From Phialocephala subalpina (taxonomy: Eukaryota; Ascomycota; Leotiomycetes; Helotiales; Mollisiaceae): 64,000 nucleotides of DNA. The DNA is taken from the NCBI GenBank assembly GCA_900073065.1, contig FJOG01000008.1:411631-475630 (forward strand). The letters are read 5' to 3'. The translations under genes and the position numbers were made by a program. A model generated the notes under the pieces. The model searched no databases. It saw only the letters and a list, made by a program, of their open reading frames with translations, and was not told the origin of the DNA. This document shows positions 1 through 12,554 of the stretch, piece after piece. The stretch's first letter is position 1. Every line of letters starts with the position of its first letter.

Positions 1-1
1 T

Positions 2-2521
2 GCCAAGAAGAGATGGCGCGTCAACTACGGACTTGATCTTTCAAGATCTATGCTCGCGGTGCCGTACCACGCTAAAGATAACGTAAGTGAAATCCAGGAT
101 TGCTCTTTTCGAAATATTTTATTATAACGCAGCTGCTGATCACCAAATCTTCCAGCCAAGCGCCAGGTCTATGTTCAGTCATCCCGATACAGCTATCGCC
201 CTGACCTGTCTGTCCTATTACTACGGCGGCTTGACCGATCAGCAGATTCACGCCAGCTTCGAGGAGCTCTTCCTCTCTGACCACGCCCAGGAAGACTATG
301 TACAGTGGATTCAGCATTGCGAAGATCTGCCGAAGTCCTTTAACCGGTTGACTGGAGTGAATCTTCGAGATAAGCAGCAATGTTCGTACGAACTCTTTCC
401 CTGCCTCCGCTACTCGAAAGGTCTCATAGACTACTATTTGCAACATCTCGTATTTCCAAAGGAGATGAAGGAATTTAGCAATAAATTGTCCAGTTCTGGA
501 TGGGTGATTCTCTTAAGCCCCTTCTGAAATAGGCAAATGCTGATCGTCCTCAGGAAATTGCTCGCGAGAAAACCCACCCCACGACAGGCTTCAGTGGAAC
601 CAATGACAGCAAGTACATGCTGCCTACTCCGATAAAGCAGTGCGATCTCTCCGAACAGCTGTCCACCAATGCTGAGGTTCTAGCCTGTCTACTCCAACCG
701 GAGAATAGCTATGACACCGTTTATACACCGCAACTGGAAACACTTGACGCAGCAGCTCTTATTGACATGGCCGTTGACATGGTACCCCCGATTCGTGTGC
801 TTCTGGACGTAGGAGCCCAGCTTCTTGAGGACAATGAGAAAATTGCTACATCTTGGCTTGGACGCGTCGCTCCCGAGGATGCTCAGGCGGTAATCTTCTT
901 CCACGACAACGACGATATCTTTGTCCTGAACCGAGAGGGAATTAAGGAGCCTTTACTGGTTTCACCCTTTGCGAAGCAGATAGATCGATGCTTAGTGTAC
1001 CTAGATGAGGCTCACACTCGTGGAACAGATCTGAAGATGCCTGCCGACTACCGTGCCATCGTTACCCTGGGACCTGATCTTACTAAGGACAGACTTACCC
1101 AAGGTGTGTAATGTTCCAGTCTTTATGAGGAATTAGAGCTAATGCGTAATTCTATAGCCTGCAAACGCCTCCGAAAACTTGGAAATGGTCAATCGGTGAT
1201 TTTTTGTGCACCTCTGGAGGTACAGTCCAAGATTCTTGAGTGCAGTGGCAAAAAGGATGCGAAACTCATCGAGGTCGAAGATGTGCTGCTGTGGACAGTG
1301 CGCAATTCGTGGGATTTCACTAAGAAGGGCATGCCTCTCTGGGCAACCCAAGGCATGAGACATTATCGCCGCCGCGCTGCCTGTGATCTGTCTGGCGAAG
1401 TTCCTCAGATCCCACTCGGGATTCTGGAGCCAGAAGCACTGACATTGGACGAGCGTTACGGCCTTGACAGACAACTAATAGACGAAGGAGTTTGTCGAAA
1501 TCGAATCCAAGTCGACAATGATGTCACAAGAGCTGAGCTTTGTTCAATTCGTGCCAAGTGTCGAGAATTCGGACTCAGTTCTTTCGGCGACTCCGACCTT
1601 CACGAAGAACAGGAGAGAGTGCTTCATCCGGAGAACGAACGCGAGCAACAGGTTGAGCCACCTCCTCCCACGCCGCCGTACAAACACACTCTGCATGCCA
1701 ACATCCGACAACTCGTCCTTACGGGTGAGCTCACTTCCGATGAGGGTCTTACACAAGCTTTCACAGTCTTCCATCTTACTCGTGCTAAAGAGATGCTCAA
1801 CGTGGATGATTGGCCCGAAAATCTTCTCATGTCAAACGATTTCGCGTTTACTGTACAGGTTCCTAATGAGGGAAACAAAGACTCTTTCCTACGTCCTGTC
1901 AACTGGATACTTTCCTTCAAAGGTCGAAATCGCGAGCCCAAGTACTTGATCATGAGTCCCTTCGAAGTCCAAGAGTTGTTGCCCCAAATGAGAGGCCAAG
2001 ATCGGGTGCGCCTGCATGTGTACTCTCCTCGTTTGAGTCTCTCAAATCGCAGTCTCGAGGATCTGTCTTTTTGTGCGGTGCCACCTGTTCGGGATGGCTG
2101 GTCCGTCCCAACAATATCCACCACCCTCAACCTCTTTGCTGGCCAGCTATATCTTCGCGACGCAGTGGAGTACCGCACGCTCTGTCGTTTTCTAGGCGTC
2201 CGCTTCCAGGACCCATACTTGGGCGTCGACGTCAGTACGGATGGCTTCATCTCCCCCGAAACCCGCCACTCTCAAGACGACGCGACAGCGGCCATTTGCA
2301 AATTCACTCGCAGTCCCATCGACTTCCTACGCCTGGTAACAACATTCCGCAGACTGGGGCAAAGCTTTGCGAGTTCCCATATGGGCAAGGTTCTCAGTGG
2401 GGAGTTGGTCAGAGCGATGGATTTTGAAGTCATCGAGAGAGTTGCGGAGGTTGATGATCCAATGGATGTTGATGAGCATACGATTGTGATCAAGCGGGAG
2501 CCGGATCTTGTGGTGGAGTGA
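2..2521 (+). CDS. C-terminal part of a giant DUF3638/DUF3645 protein (left end cut off)
   Basis: Partial gene entering from the left edge. Best model: exons 2-82, 156-503, 554-1103 and 1158-2521, ending at TGA 2519-2521; the three introns have GT donors and CAG/TAG ends and join without frame conflict. The joined protein matches my memory of the large (about 3000 aa) fungal DUF3638/DUF3645 family, often auto-annotated as a ubiquitinyl hydrolase. Recognisable blocks in order are LSYYYGGLTD, GFSGTNDSKYMLP, the ATPase-like LDEAHTRGTD, VTLGPDLTKDRL and KLGNGQSVIFCAP. The DEAH stretch suggests a helicase-like fold, but no biochemical role is established. The tail (after about 1640) has a PPPPTPP linker and a less conserved domain ending in acidic residues. 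The upstream two thirds or more lies outside the window. Confidence 0.85.
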
Positions 2522-3835
2522 TATGTTCGGGATACGACATTCTTGGTTGTATAGTATTAGGTGGGTTTTCGAGCCTGATCTGTATAAGTACAGGACGTTA
2601 AGGTGTACTAGAAGGGATAGCCTCGAGGCTTTGTTGGTATATATACCTTATGTTTGGGTTTTCAGAAAAGGCAATAATAGTCGGACTTATCGTCGCTCCT
2701 ATGGGGCCCTTGTATTCCCGAATTATACATCTTTGCTACAACTGTGAGAAGTATGATATTGCTGATGGTGTTGAACTACTTCATGTTCTCGTTATCTTGG
2801 AACGCGATTGCGTTTCAGAGGCTAGTGGAGGGCAGTCCTCCCCTCCCACATCATCAGACCTTTCAAGAGACTATGTTATCAGCATAGCTCTTCGGATGCG
2901 AACGTCGATTGGGATGTTGAAAACTTTACGGTTGAGGTCTCTTTCTCCATTATATACTAGCATACCTCTCAGCCCCGTGGTGAGTGTGCCGGCGATAGAC
3001 ATGAGTCCAGCGCTTTCTGAACTGACTTTGCAGAAGGAAGGTGAACGTAAACGTTTGTCTTCATGCCGTTCTCGCGACTTCGTTCTGGGTTGCATTCGCC
3101 ATACAGGTTACAGAACGTCGGCTGGTTCATTCTGATCGCTTGAAAGATGGATACTGGGAGGAGACGAAATCAGAGGTACGTGCTTGAAAGACCTAGAAAC
3201 CGTTTCTTAAATCCAAACTCTGAAGACTTTGAGATGAGAATAGAGAGTTGGAAGAATGTATTGAGCGTCAAACTTCTGATACCGTGGTATCTCAACCGTG
3301 TTGAGATAACCTAATTTCCCTCAGTCTATGGTCGTATGTGATTCTGCGAAAGCATCAAGTATCAATTTGTCTTATAAACCAGTTTTTTTAAACTGCCGCT
3401 TTCAGCATCTCGAGAGGCCAAGTGAAACAGTCCAGTCGCAAGCCGTATTCTAGTATGCCCTAGAGCTCGCTTCAGTTTCGTGACCCAAACTCTTCGAAAT
3501 CTGCCATTTCAAGTTTATGCTCTCAATTCTGTAGTTCGGTTGCGAATAAAGACCTGGATTTTCTTTTACCTTCGTCCACGCCGTGGAACATGTTCAGCTC
3601 GTTAAAATCATAATGGTAGTACTCAATAACGTGGGCTCTCTTTTCGGTAGTAATACATCGCCTTAGGAGCCTGGAGAGTTCTCGAATAAAAATACGTGGA
3701 CCATCCATGTTTCTCACACACCTGTGAATTACATTTATATAGAACAAATGAGGTTGCCTCTCAAAGCGACCTCTAAAAGAGACCCATCAAAGCTTGTACT
3801 GTAGTCACGCCTGGCTTGCACATTATATATATATC
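2522..3835. other. Intergenic region, no supported gene
   Basis: Contains the 3' flanks of the two converging neighbours and one copy of a short decayed direct repeat (3301-3341). The small ORFs here have no family pattern and no convincing splice structure. Confidence 0.6.
3301..3341 (+). repeat. Decayed dispersed repeat, copy 1
   Basis: 41 bases matching 6424-6464 in the same orientation at 35 of 41 positions. All six differences are transitions (A/G or C/T), the pattern RIP or deamination leaves in duplicated fungal DNA. Weaker similarity continues about 30 bases downstream. Confidence 0.6.
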
Positions 3836-5360
3836 CTACCCGACCCTTCCGACCAAGAACAACTCCCCTTCCCTCTGATTATCGCTAGTCATATACAAAT
3901 TGCCTCCAGCTACAAAGGCCAGTCCGGCAGGCCGGATACACGTTGTTCCGGAACAGTTCGAGGGATCTGCCTGATACAAAATGTCCTGCCACCCAGAGGT
4001 CGAATTGGTAGCAGCAGTAGGTACATACGCCCCAGCGCTGTTCTGGGCGAAGGGAACGCTAACAAGCCGAAACCCTGCCGCCGGTTGGCGGTCCCATGAG
4101 CCGTGTAGCGTAATAAAGAGGTTCGAAAAAGTGGCGTCAAACTTACTGTCGATGGGCGCGTTATGGGACTGGAAGATCATGTGAGCTGGCTGCGATTGCT
4201 GGATACAGGTAGTGTCGTTAAAGGTGCTGTTGGGCGCCGCAACGAACTGATCGCCAGGGGCAAAGACGCGATCTGTGATTAGGCTCGGCTGCCAGACAGT
4301 ATAGCAGACCGGGTAGCCGTACCAGTTGTTATTTGGTACCGTTACGTCGCCGAGGTAGTTGAGTTCCTCTGCGGGATTGTCTTGATGGATATCGGTTGTC
4401 ACACCATTGACTGTACGTTGGAAATCGTCACCGCTGTTCTCGACGCCCCAGAGCCTGCTCCAGTAGTTAGCCTTCCTGTTCTTTAAACCCACGGCAGGGA
4501 ACCAGGCATGTTATTGCCGTCAAAGGCGAGGGCGACTTCATTTCGAAGCCCATAGCCCATGAGATAGCCTTGGGTTACATAGTTGTAGCCGCCACTGGGT
4601 AGGTTGGACAAGTCAAATACCCTGACGACCGCCCGAGCGGTAGCTGGGTTGACAGCAGCGGCATCAACATTCCCATTCGATCCATGAGCAACTAATAGCA
4701 AGTTGGGTGCGTGTGGCGGAATAATGAGTGTCCTAGTGATATGGCCACTGTTTACCATACCTGTAACCAGCACGGTATACGATCCTAAGACGTTACCACT
4801 AGCAGGATCGTAGGTCCAGCTCCATACAGTCGTCGGGGAGCTTGCATATAGCGTGGTACCGTTCGGGCTCAGGTAGATGCCATGGTTGAGATTGGTCTGA
4901 GCGATCAAGACCCGGCTGGATTGGATACAACCACCACTAGTCAGGATATGCTGTGAGATGCCTATGCCATTTTGAACCATGAGGAGACGGCCCTGGGTAT
5001 CGACGACGATGCCGCGGGGTAATGTGAGATTCCCCGCAACCTTTGTCGCCGCCCATCCACTGGCCACCTGGAAAGGAAAACTGATCGCCGGGACTCCAGG
5101 GCAGGCGGTTGGCACAGCTGCTAGCGCGGGGGCGGCTTGTGGGAAGGGATTGCGGGAGAGGAGGTTGTTATCGACCGGACCTGCCGAAACCAGACTGATA
5201 TGGTAGGCTAAGAAAGGGTGATAAGTATTTTGTACATGAATGCAATCTTTCTAGTTCACGGCACGGAGAGGAGAAATCGGGACCAGGAAACATAAGATTC
5301 TCACTCACCGGTGCTGGCTAAAGCCACGGCAGTTGCCACTACGGTGTTGAAGGCGTGCAT
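3836..5360 (-). CDS. Secreted PQQ-dependent pyranose dehydrogenase-like protein (AA12 / sorbosone dehydrogenase family)
   Basis: Minus-strand gene starting at ATG 5360 with a 17-residue hydrophobic leader (MHAFNTVVATAVALAST), so probably secreted. Exon 1 is 5309-5360; the intron ends at CAG 5181 or, equally in frame, at TAG near 5208. The mature part is the glucose/sorbosone dehydrogenase beta-propeller of CAZy family AA12, with family-like blocks LTLPRGIVVDTQGRLL, NHGIYLSPNGTTLYA, RTLIIPPHAPNLLLVAHGS, GYGLRNEVALAFDG, LWGVENSGDDF and NWYGYPVCYTVWQPS. These enzymes oxidise rare sugars using PQQ outside the cell. Near 4460-4500 the frame changes: a 38-nt intron (GTGGGT donor, GCTAAC branch, GCAG end) would restore it, otherwise this is a one-base frameshift. 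Total length of about 430 aa is normal for the family. No PQQ-synthesis gene is visible. Confidence 0.8.
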
Positions 5361-6423
5361 CGGTGAACGATATCGTGAAAATGGTAGCAATGAGATGACG
5401 AAGCTTAATGCACAACTCCACTTAGTCAATAGACAAAATGGTTTAAAACTTGATCGCTTGAGCCATGGTGAGCATCAGGCACTTTAAGTAGGCTGGTGCT
5501 CGATTTCTAGATTACAGTAAGGATTATCTCGCCAGCCCTTCATGAATTACTTATCATTCTTCCACGACTTAACAGCCTTTAAATCCAAGTACAAGGGCAA
5601 GGAAAGTTAATTGAGTACTTATGGCCGCGTCTTACTCAAACTAGAAGGAGAATGTGTCATTCTCTCCTATATCTGGAGAAATCCAAGCCCGCTGCCTGCT
5701 TGCAGCGACTGAACTCGGACGACGCTCTTGGTTAGGCATTATTCTCCATGCAATCCCTACAGAGGTACTGTACCATCGCGTCCCGTCAACGGTGACTTGG
5801 CGGTTCGGCCCCTTTCCCTGTGAAGGGTTCTGACAAACTGACCAACTCGGTCTGTGTGCCGTACTTGTAATCTCGCAAGGCGCATAAAGCTCCTCTGGGT
5901 AGGCCCATGTTATAGCTTCTAGCTAAACTTTAATCGCTATAGTGCTGTGTTGTACTGTCTTGGACAGTGTAAGTAGTGTGTATGCCAAGAGGGTGGGTGG
6001 TCCTTGAATTCTCGGCTACTTAACGCCGACTCCTTTGGCCTCCTGTGTTCGGCCGAAAAGCCTCCAGATTGTTACGCCCGAAGACCTGCCCAGCAAACTA
6101 CGGCACTTCATTGCGGCAATAACAGTTTAACTCCATGAGCTTCTGATGAAGGAATATCATAACTCGGTCAACGGCTTGCATTTCCAATAGATGATCATTG
6201 TCCAAAGGTACTATTGCCGTATAGAATGACTAGAAATCATTTTCAAGGACTTGAATTAATGACGAATCGAAAATGAATTGAGAAAAAGTATGTTCGAGGA
6301 ACCGAAGTCATATTTCCAGGATCCTAGATTCATTTCGAGAAAAAAAGAATAACAAAACGGGGTTTTTTTTTGAAATACAATCAATCAATCATTTATATTT
6401 GATGTTGGGGTCGCTTTAGGCGG

Positions 6424-6464
6424 TTGAGATAGCCCAACTTTTCTCAGTCTATAGTCGTATGTGA
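6424..6464 (+). repeat. Decayed dispersed repeat, copy 2
   Basis: Direct-repeat partner of 3301-3341 with transition-only differences. The pair brackets the AA12 dehydrogenase gene. Confidence 0.6.
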
Positions 6465-7662
6465 CAGCAGAAGCTAGTATCTACATTTATGTACCACGTT
6501 AGATAAGTTGGGCTTGGAATTCTGCCACTTGCTCCAGGAGATGCGTAGAGAGATCCAAGATGATGAATTGATCACGGAGGGAATAAATGAGACTCTCAAG
6601 TCCGGGACATGATGTCAGAGAAAGAGATGCAAGTTGAAAATTAGAATGATGTGCTCAAGCACGTGACCACTTTGTGAATTTTTTGAATTTGAAGGGTGTA
6701 AACGGCGTTGATTCTTCTAAATCTACGTGAGAAGCTCTCTCTCTTATGGAAGGAGCTTCGAACTAACTGATAGAGAAAACGTGGTATCACGTGCTGGATA
6801 TCACAAATTGGAGACTTCAAAGTCTGAAGCCGGTATTCCTCATTCAGAAAGCCAAGCATCGATTACAAATATCAAGCAGCACGCTACACACTATGGGAAA
6901 CGGAAGCACAAAACAATGATCTGCCGATCGCACCTGATTCGTTTCCAAGGAGTCTCAAACTTTAAGGCTGTTCGGCAGACTGGCCTGTGCACAAACTCAT
7001 GATCGATAGCTAGGAATGAAACTTTCTGGAAGGCTTAAAAACTTGGCTCCGCTCTTGATTTCTTGATTGGATTCTGAAGAGAAAGGAGAGCGATATCACG
7101 TGAGTGAACTTCTCCTGAAAACGCAAACTCGAGACAAGCGAAGCGAAACTGCCAGCTGTGGAGTCCAAAGACAAAACTAGAAAATATTTTGGCAACCTTA
7201 TTGGCTCCTCTACGACTAGAAAAGAGTTTAGGGTACGAGCAAATTCAAACGAAAGAATCATGCATATCCAGCCATCGAGCTGTGGCTGGTTCGGAACTGT
7301 GGCTTTCCCGGCCGACCGAATATTTTTAGGAACTGGGCACAACTCAGCCACAGAGAACGCGTTTTTCCAGTCTAATCAAGTATTCAGAAGGGTGAGGCTT
7401 TTGTAATCATTCACAGATCGAAGAAGGTGGAAGATCTCAAGTCATAAGCTTCGGATGAGACTCAATGTTGATATGCGGCCGCTAGCGCTGACGGGTTTGA
7501 AGCAAGCCACAATCATGCATGACGACTCTGGGAATACGGTGGATACGATCCAGTGACGTGCGTAAGAACTCAACAGCTTCCCCAAACTTCAAATCTAGCC
7601 GCCATCTTTACGCTGATAATGGGGAACGACTGTCAACCCTAACTCTATGACTCAGCCGGCAG

Positions 7663-7696
7663 CATCAACATCAACATCAACATCAACATCAACATC
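7663..7696 (+). repeat. (CATCAA)n microsatellite
   Basis: Between five and six tandem copies of the hexamer CATCAA in non-coding DNA, about 400 bases upstream of the transcription factor start. Confidence 0.85.
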
Positions 7697-8085
7697 TCGA
7701 CTCACGGAGTTCTGCACCCCTTTATAGCCTCACGTCGATCGTCTCCGGACGCGAATGCGACTACCTTGAAGTGATCGTCGCAAGGATACAAATTCGGGGA
7801 GCGAGTCATCAGGCATCCATTGGTGCCTCCTCATCCAGGCCGCTCCGGACGGCGAGACGGACGAAATCAAAGGCCGTCCCTTCTCCCGGTCTCAAATTCG
7901 AACGAACAGATGTTCGAGGCTTTCGACATCAAACGTGTTCTCTACTAGTCCTGGAAGTGATATAGAGACGGCAACGGCATCCTCTCGTATTCTCTTCACC
8001 CAGGTTTCAGTATCCGGGGTCAGTTGTGGATTTTGAGTCAGCATCACGTTATCCTGCACCTCCCGGCACGTGGTAGCGAGCAGAC

Positions 8086-11000
8086 ATGGACGAGAATGAG
8101 GAGTCCCCTCGAAGTACCGGGGGCTCGGCACCACCCAAGCGAGGCCATAGTTAGTGATCTTGAGGCTCTACAATGTTCACGGCTGACTGATTCAGGGACG
8201 GCGTGTAACTCGTGCAAGAGGATGAAGGTGGGTTTACCCCTGCGTATCCGATTTTGTAATCAGGCCTAAGTGATGCAGGTCAAGTGCGAATGGGACCAAG
8301 AAGCCATCTGTAATCGTTGCGCCAAACACAAGACAGAATGTATCTTCACGATTCCGGAGCGCAAGAAACGCGAGAAGAAGTAAGTGGGCGACCTGAAACA
8401 CTCTTCACATCGCTGACGGATACTAGAGAAACCTACTTGACGTCTCTGGAGGACCGTTTGAACCGGATGGAAGCCGTGATGCTCCAATCCGGCTTATCTA
8501 TGCCGGGCAAGGAGACTAAGCCTGCCGCTGCAGATGATTCGGGCATCGAAGATATCCCTGATAAGATGTCCTTATTGAAGATATTTGACGATGGCACGAC
8601 TTTATTCCTTGGTACGCATCTCTCAACCCTAACAAAGACAGTGACTTATTAACTTTAGGCTCATCATCCGGGTTTTCTATATTTGGATCTCAAGGATTGC
8701 AATGGGTTACTGAAGTCACTGGTAGCGATGAGTTCGCCAAGGCGATTATGAAGATACCAAGCCCAAAAACCGTGATCAACGCATCAGCACCATCTATGTG
8801 GTACAAGCTTCCTGACGATCAACATGAGCCTCTGCCAACCAAGGAGCGTGCCATGATGTACGCGAATGGTAAGTGGCTGGAGCCCATCTTATACCCATTG
8901 GCTGGGCACTGACCTTACCAGAATTTTTTAATGGGTTCGGATCTATCTTCCCCTTGTTTACAAAATCGATCTTTATGAAGAGGTTGGAAAGTCAGTACCC
9001 CGTCACTCCATCACAGGATGACGCTTGGTATGCTTGTCTGAACGTGGTATTCGCCATTGGAACCGTCATAATTAACAAGCATCAAAACTATGGTTCCCCA
9101 AAGAGCACAGGATCCTCACCTCGATCTCAGAATCCCGAGGATGAGATCTGGTGGAAGTGGTTCAGAAATGCGAGCAGCACATATATTGATCTGCAGTTCC
9201 GAGAAGGCAATATTATGGCTGTGCAGGCTATGATTGGGATGGTAGGTCTCTCCTCTCATATGACTCGGCTGTGACTAACAACAAACTTCCGTAGGCCTTC
9301 ATTCTTCAGACTCTCCCAAACCCATATCCTTGCTCGGTTCTCGCAGCCTCTGCTTTACGTCTTGCACAGGCCATTGGACTTCACAGGAGTATCCACGAGG
9401 GATTTACTCCAGAGCAGATTGAGGAACGTCGCAATGTCTTTTGGACTGGCTTTGTGATTGAACGAGCGATCCTCATGCGCTCTGGTAGACCGTCCGTCAT
9501 GCAAGAAGATGATATAGGAATTGATCTTCCACGACCAAACATACTCGCCTTGCCTAATCAGCCACAACATCTCCGATACACGTCGACGTTATCCCTCCTT
9601 CAAGGTCGTATCTATAACAAGCTTTACTCCGCCAGGGCCATCGCCAAACCGGCTCTCGAAAGACTGCAATGGGTCAGCACTCTCGATGAGGAGCTCCAAG
9701 AGTGGAAGGATAAGCTGCCTGTCGAGATCCGTCCTGGCAATGAGTTGAAGGTTGACAAACAATTTGTCATCCCATTCCTCATGATGCATTACGGCTATTT
9801 CAATTCGCTCACGACAATTCATCGATGCTCCATTCACTACAAGAGTTGGGCCAACAAAGGAGATGCTTCTATTGGTCCAGAAGCAATGGCTGACATGAAG
9901 CTTAACCCTCGAGTGTTTGCAAGTGGAGCGATCACAGTCGGTGCCGCAAGAAGCGTCATTCACTTGCTGGAGCAAACTGTCGAAGGTATCGATATGACCG
10001 AGCTCAATGTCCTCAGGTGAGTTATCTCTTGAGATATTTTCTTGCGATTACTTACGGTCTTCACAGAATGCTAGATTACTATCCCCTTTCCGCCTGCCTC
10101 GTGCTCTTTGCCAACGTCCTCCAAAATCCTCTAGACCCTCAAGCAAGATCCGATACTGAGCTCATGAGGGGCGCAGTCAACTTCCTGTCTGATAATATGG
10201 AAACTGACGATAAGACTCTCAGCAGTATGGTGCTGAAGACCTTCAGAACGGTCACCGATCTCGCTGCTCGATACTTGGAAAAATCGCAAACCCAGGGCAC
10301 GATCCAATCCAAGCGAGCGCGAGAGCCACTGAAAACACCAAATTATGTTTTGGATAGCAATCCTTTCGATCGACCAAGTCAATCAAGTCAATCAAGTCTT
10401 GACAAGACTATGTCGGATCAGCCATCGGCAACAACATCATTAGCAGATGTAAGTATCCCTTTCCAGAATCAGATACGCATGTATTGACCTTTATTAGCAA
10501 CTCGATAGTACATGGCGCGAGTCAACAACGTCATCAGCAACCACATCCTACGACTCAAGCACCAACACCACGCAACCCGCCATCAACTCTCAACCACAAT
10601 CGCAATTCCAATCAACACCAACATCCTCAACCACTCTATCGAATACGGCACCGCCGTTCTCAATTCACCAAACTCTCCCTAATCATCCCAACACCACAAC
10701 ACAATTCCTGAACGATCCTTTAGCGCCTTCGATAGGGCTCTATGATAACTCAATGTACAACGCCTCTTCTCTCTCAAACCACTCTGATTTCTCTAATCTC
10801 GATAACACGGGGATGGATTTCTTCCCAAATGATATCTTAATGCCCAACGACGGATCTTGGTTCTTTCCTTTGGGTGGAAGCGGACTTTCTGGGGTGGGTG
10901 GTAATTCAGGTGGTGAGAGTGGAGGGGTAAATCCGGGAGGGAGTATTTTAGAAAGTGGAGAAGGGAGAGGAAATGGGGTCGGGAATGGGATGGATAGGAA

Positions 11001-11142
11001 TGAGTGGGTGAGTACGACCGGGATGGGATTTGGGTGGGCGATGGGAGGGGGGCAGAATGTTGATTGGGGGTTTACTCCAACTCCGAGTGGGCATGGGACG
11101 GGGAAGAATGAGGAGCGGAATAATCAGGGTCAGGGCGGTTAG
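8086..11142 (+). CDS. Zn(II)2Cys6 fungal transcription factor
   Basis: Nine exons: 8086-8149, 8196-8227, 8279-8379, 8427-8611, 8659-8868, 8922-9241, 9295-10016, 10067-10448, 10498-11142. All phases agree and give 886 aa. The N-terminus carries the binuclear zinc cluster, CX2CX6CX7CX2CX6C, split by the intron after ACNSCKRMK, followed by a basic linker (PERKKREKK) and a short coiled dimerisation helix (YLTSLEDRLNRME). The middle is the fungal_trans regulatory domain with its hallmark LRLAQAIGLHRS and a following ERRNVFWTGF block. The C-terminus is low complexity: Gln/Thr/Ser-rich, then Gly-rich with many Gly-Asn-Gly steps (about 10850-11130), a plausible activation region. It should act in the nucleus as a sequence-specific regulator; the targets cannot be inferred. 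The AA12 gene is the nearest enzyme gene, but 2.7 kb away. Confidence 0.93.
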
Positions 11143-11611
11143 GAGAAGCATGGGGTGGAGTTGATGAATTCTTGACGACGGACTTCTTTTTTGGATGACA
11201 GCTTTGGATCGGATGACAAAACTTGGGTTTGGTGTTTTAGGAGGATGAATGGATTGATATGGTGTACGATTAGGTTTGATGATACTCCAGGAATATACCG
11301 ATTCTCTTCTCGCTACCCCTTTCCTTGTGTGACTGGGCGGGATTGTCATTCCTCATGGTGCCACAACCGCGTCATAACATTCCTCGAAGAAGACTTACAT
11401 CAACAACCGCAGCTTCCCATTCGATTGCTGCAGTTTCTTACGCTCACCCCTCAAGCTCACCTCAAATTTGTCGCATCTCGCACCCAAAATACATCTCCCC
11501 AAGACAGTCGCAGGACTCGCATGTCTTCTCCTTTCCGCCAACTCTGAACAACCCCTCCTTCACCACGACGTCTCCTCCCTCGTCCAACTTCCCGGCTTCT
11601 CTTCTCAAAGC

Positions 11612-11861
11612 ATGCAATTCTCATTCGCCGAAATGATTCATTCAAAACTTAAAGGATTGGGCTTGGATCTTCATCCTGGGGAATTCGATGATGTGAGTTG
11701 TTCTGTCTTTTTAAGGTTTGGGGAGCGGTAGGGGAGAGGTGTGGATATGTGAAAGAGGCTAATTGAATGGTGTGTAGTTGGAGGCCGTGAGGTCTATTAA
11801 GATGCGGGAGGAGAAGAGGGATTTGTTGCCGAAGACTTGTGGGAGTTGTGTTTGTGTCTAG
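11612..11861 (+). CDS. Small hypothetical protein ending CGSCVCV (5' end uncertain)
   Basis: An open frame reaching from about 11377 contains MQFSFAEMIHSKLKGLGLD and GEFDD, then a clean GTGAGT donor at 11693, a GCTAAT branch point and a TAG acceptor at 11777. The second exon (11778-11861) adds LEAVRSIKMREEKRDLLPK and ends KTCGSCVCV before TAG. The good splice signals and kept frame suggest real coding sequence. The first in-frame ATG is 11612; the open frame continues upstream without an ATG, so a further 5' exon is possible. I recognise no family. Three Cys in the last seven residues are notable. Confidence 0.45.
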
Positions 11862-12554
11862 GGGGAGGAGCAGGATGGTGGATTTATGCTCTCAACTTGG
11901 ATCTAAGGCATTGAAGGAGGAAGGAAGGGTTTTGGATGGTTGAATGAGAGTTTTGATATTTCTAGCTGAAGTTTTGAGCTTGAAAGTCGGCTTCTTTGCC
12001 GGGGACGTTTGGAGGGCATGGTGGGGTAACGGCAGGGGCGGAAGGAGGCGGAAGCTGGCGGATTACTCTCTTTTGTGCCGAATGATAGAGAAGAATCAAA
12101 TAATCGGAGTGATAGAGAAATTGAATTTATGATAGGTTCAAGGAATCATAAGACACAATTTAAGAGATTGATATCTGTTTGGGTTGAACGCCGGCGGGCG
12201 GAGTGGATTGATGACTAAGCATGGGTCTGCATGGAAAACGATTTCTAACTCTTCCCATTCTTGATCTCTACCAAATTCTTTACCCGACGAGTCCGGACCT
12301 CTTCGCGATGCAGGACTCTTTGAGCGACGTGGGAGGGCTATCTGTGATAGCTCAGCCGTGGAAGGAACAAAACAGAGCGCCCTTTCAAGGCCACCTTTGT
12401 GTCAGTACTCAATCAACAGCATTTGATTTTCCAGGACCACGAACACGTTCTAACATCTTGCAGATACCTTAGAGGCACGTTTCAAGTAATAGTTTTCCTT
12501 CCCGAGCGAATCCTCTTGTTCGAACACTCTTCTTGGCTCTACTAGCATCTGACA
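11862..12554. other. Intergenic region before the paralog array
   Basis: No supported gene. Should contain the promoter of the first array copy. Confidence 0.5.

Larger units (their letters stand above)
5361..8085. other. Gene-poor region of 2.7 kb
   Basis: No convincing coding region on either strand. It holds the second copy of the decayed repeat (6424-6464), T and A runs near 6340-6400 and a hexanucleotide microsatellite (7663-7696). The last few hundred bases should carry the promoter of the transcription factor that follows. Confidence 0.55.

Noticed and set aside
72..446. Minus-strand ORF opposite the DUF3638/3645 gene
   Set aside because: Shadow of conserved plus-strand coding sequence.
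1624..2250. 208-aa minus-strand ORF
   Set aside because: Arg/Ser-rich antisense frame of the DUF3638/3645 last exon.
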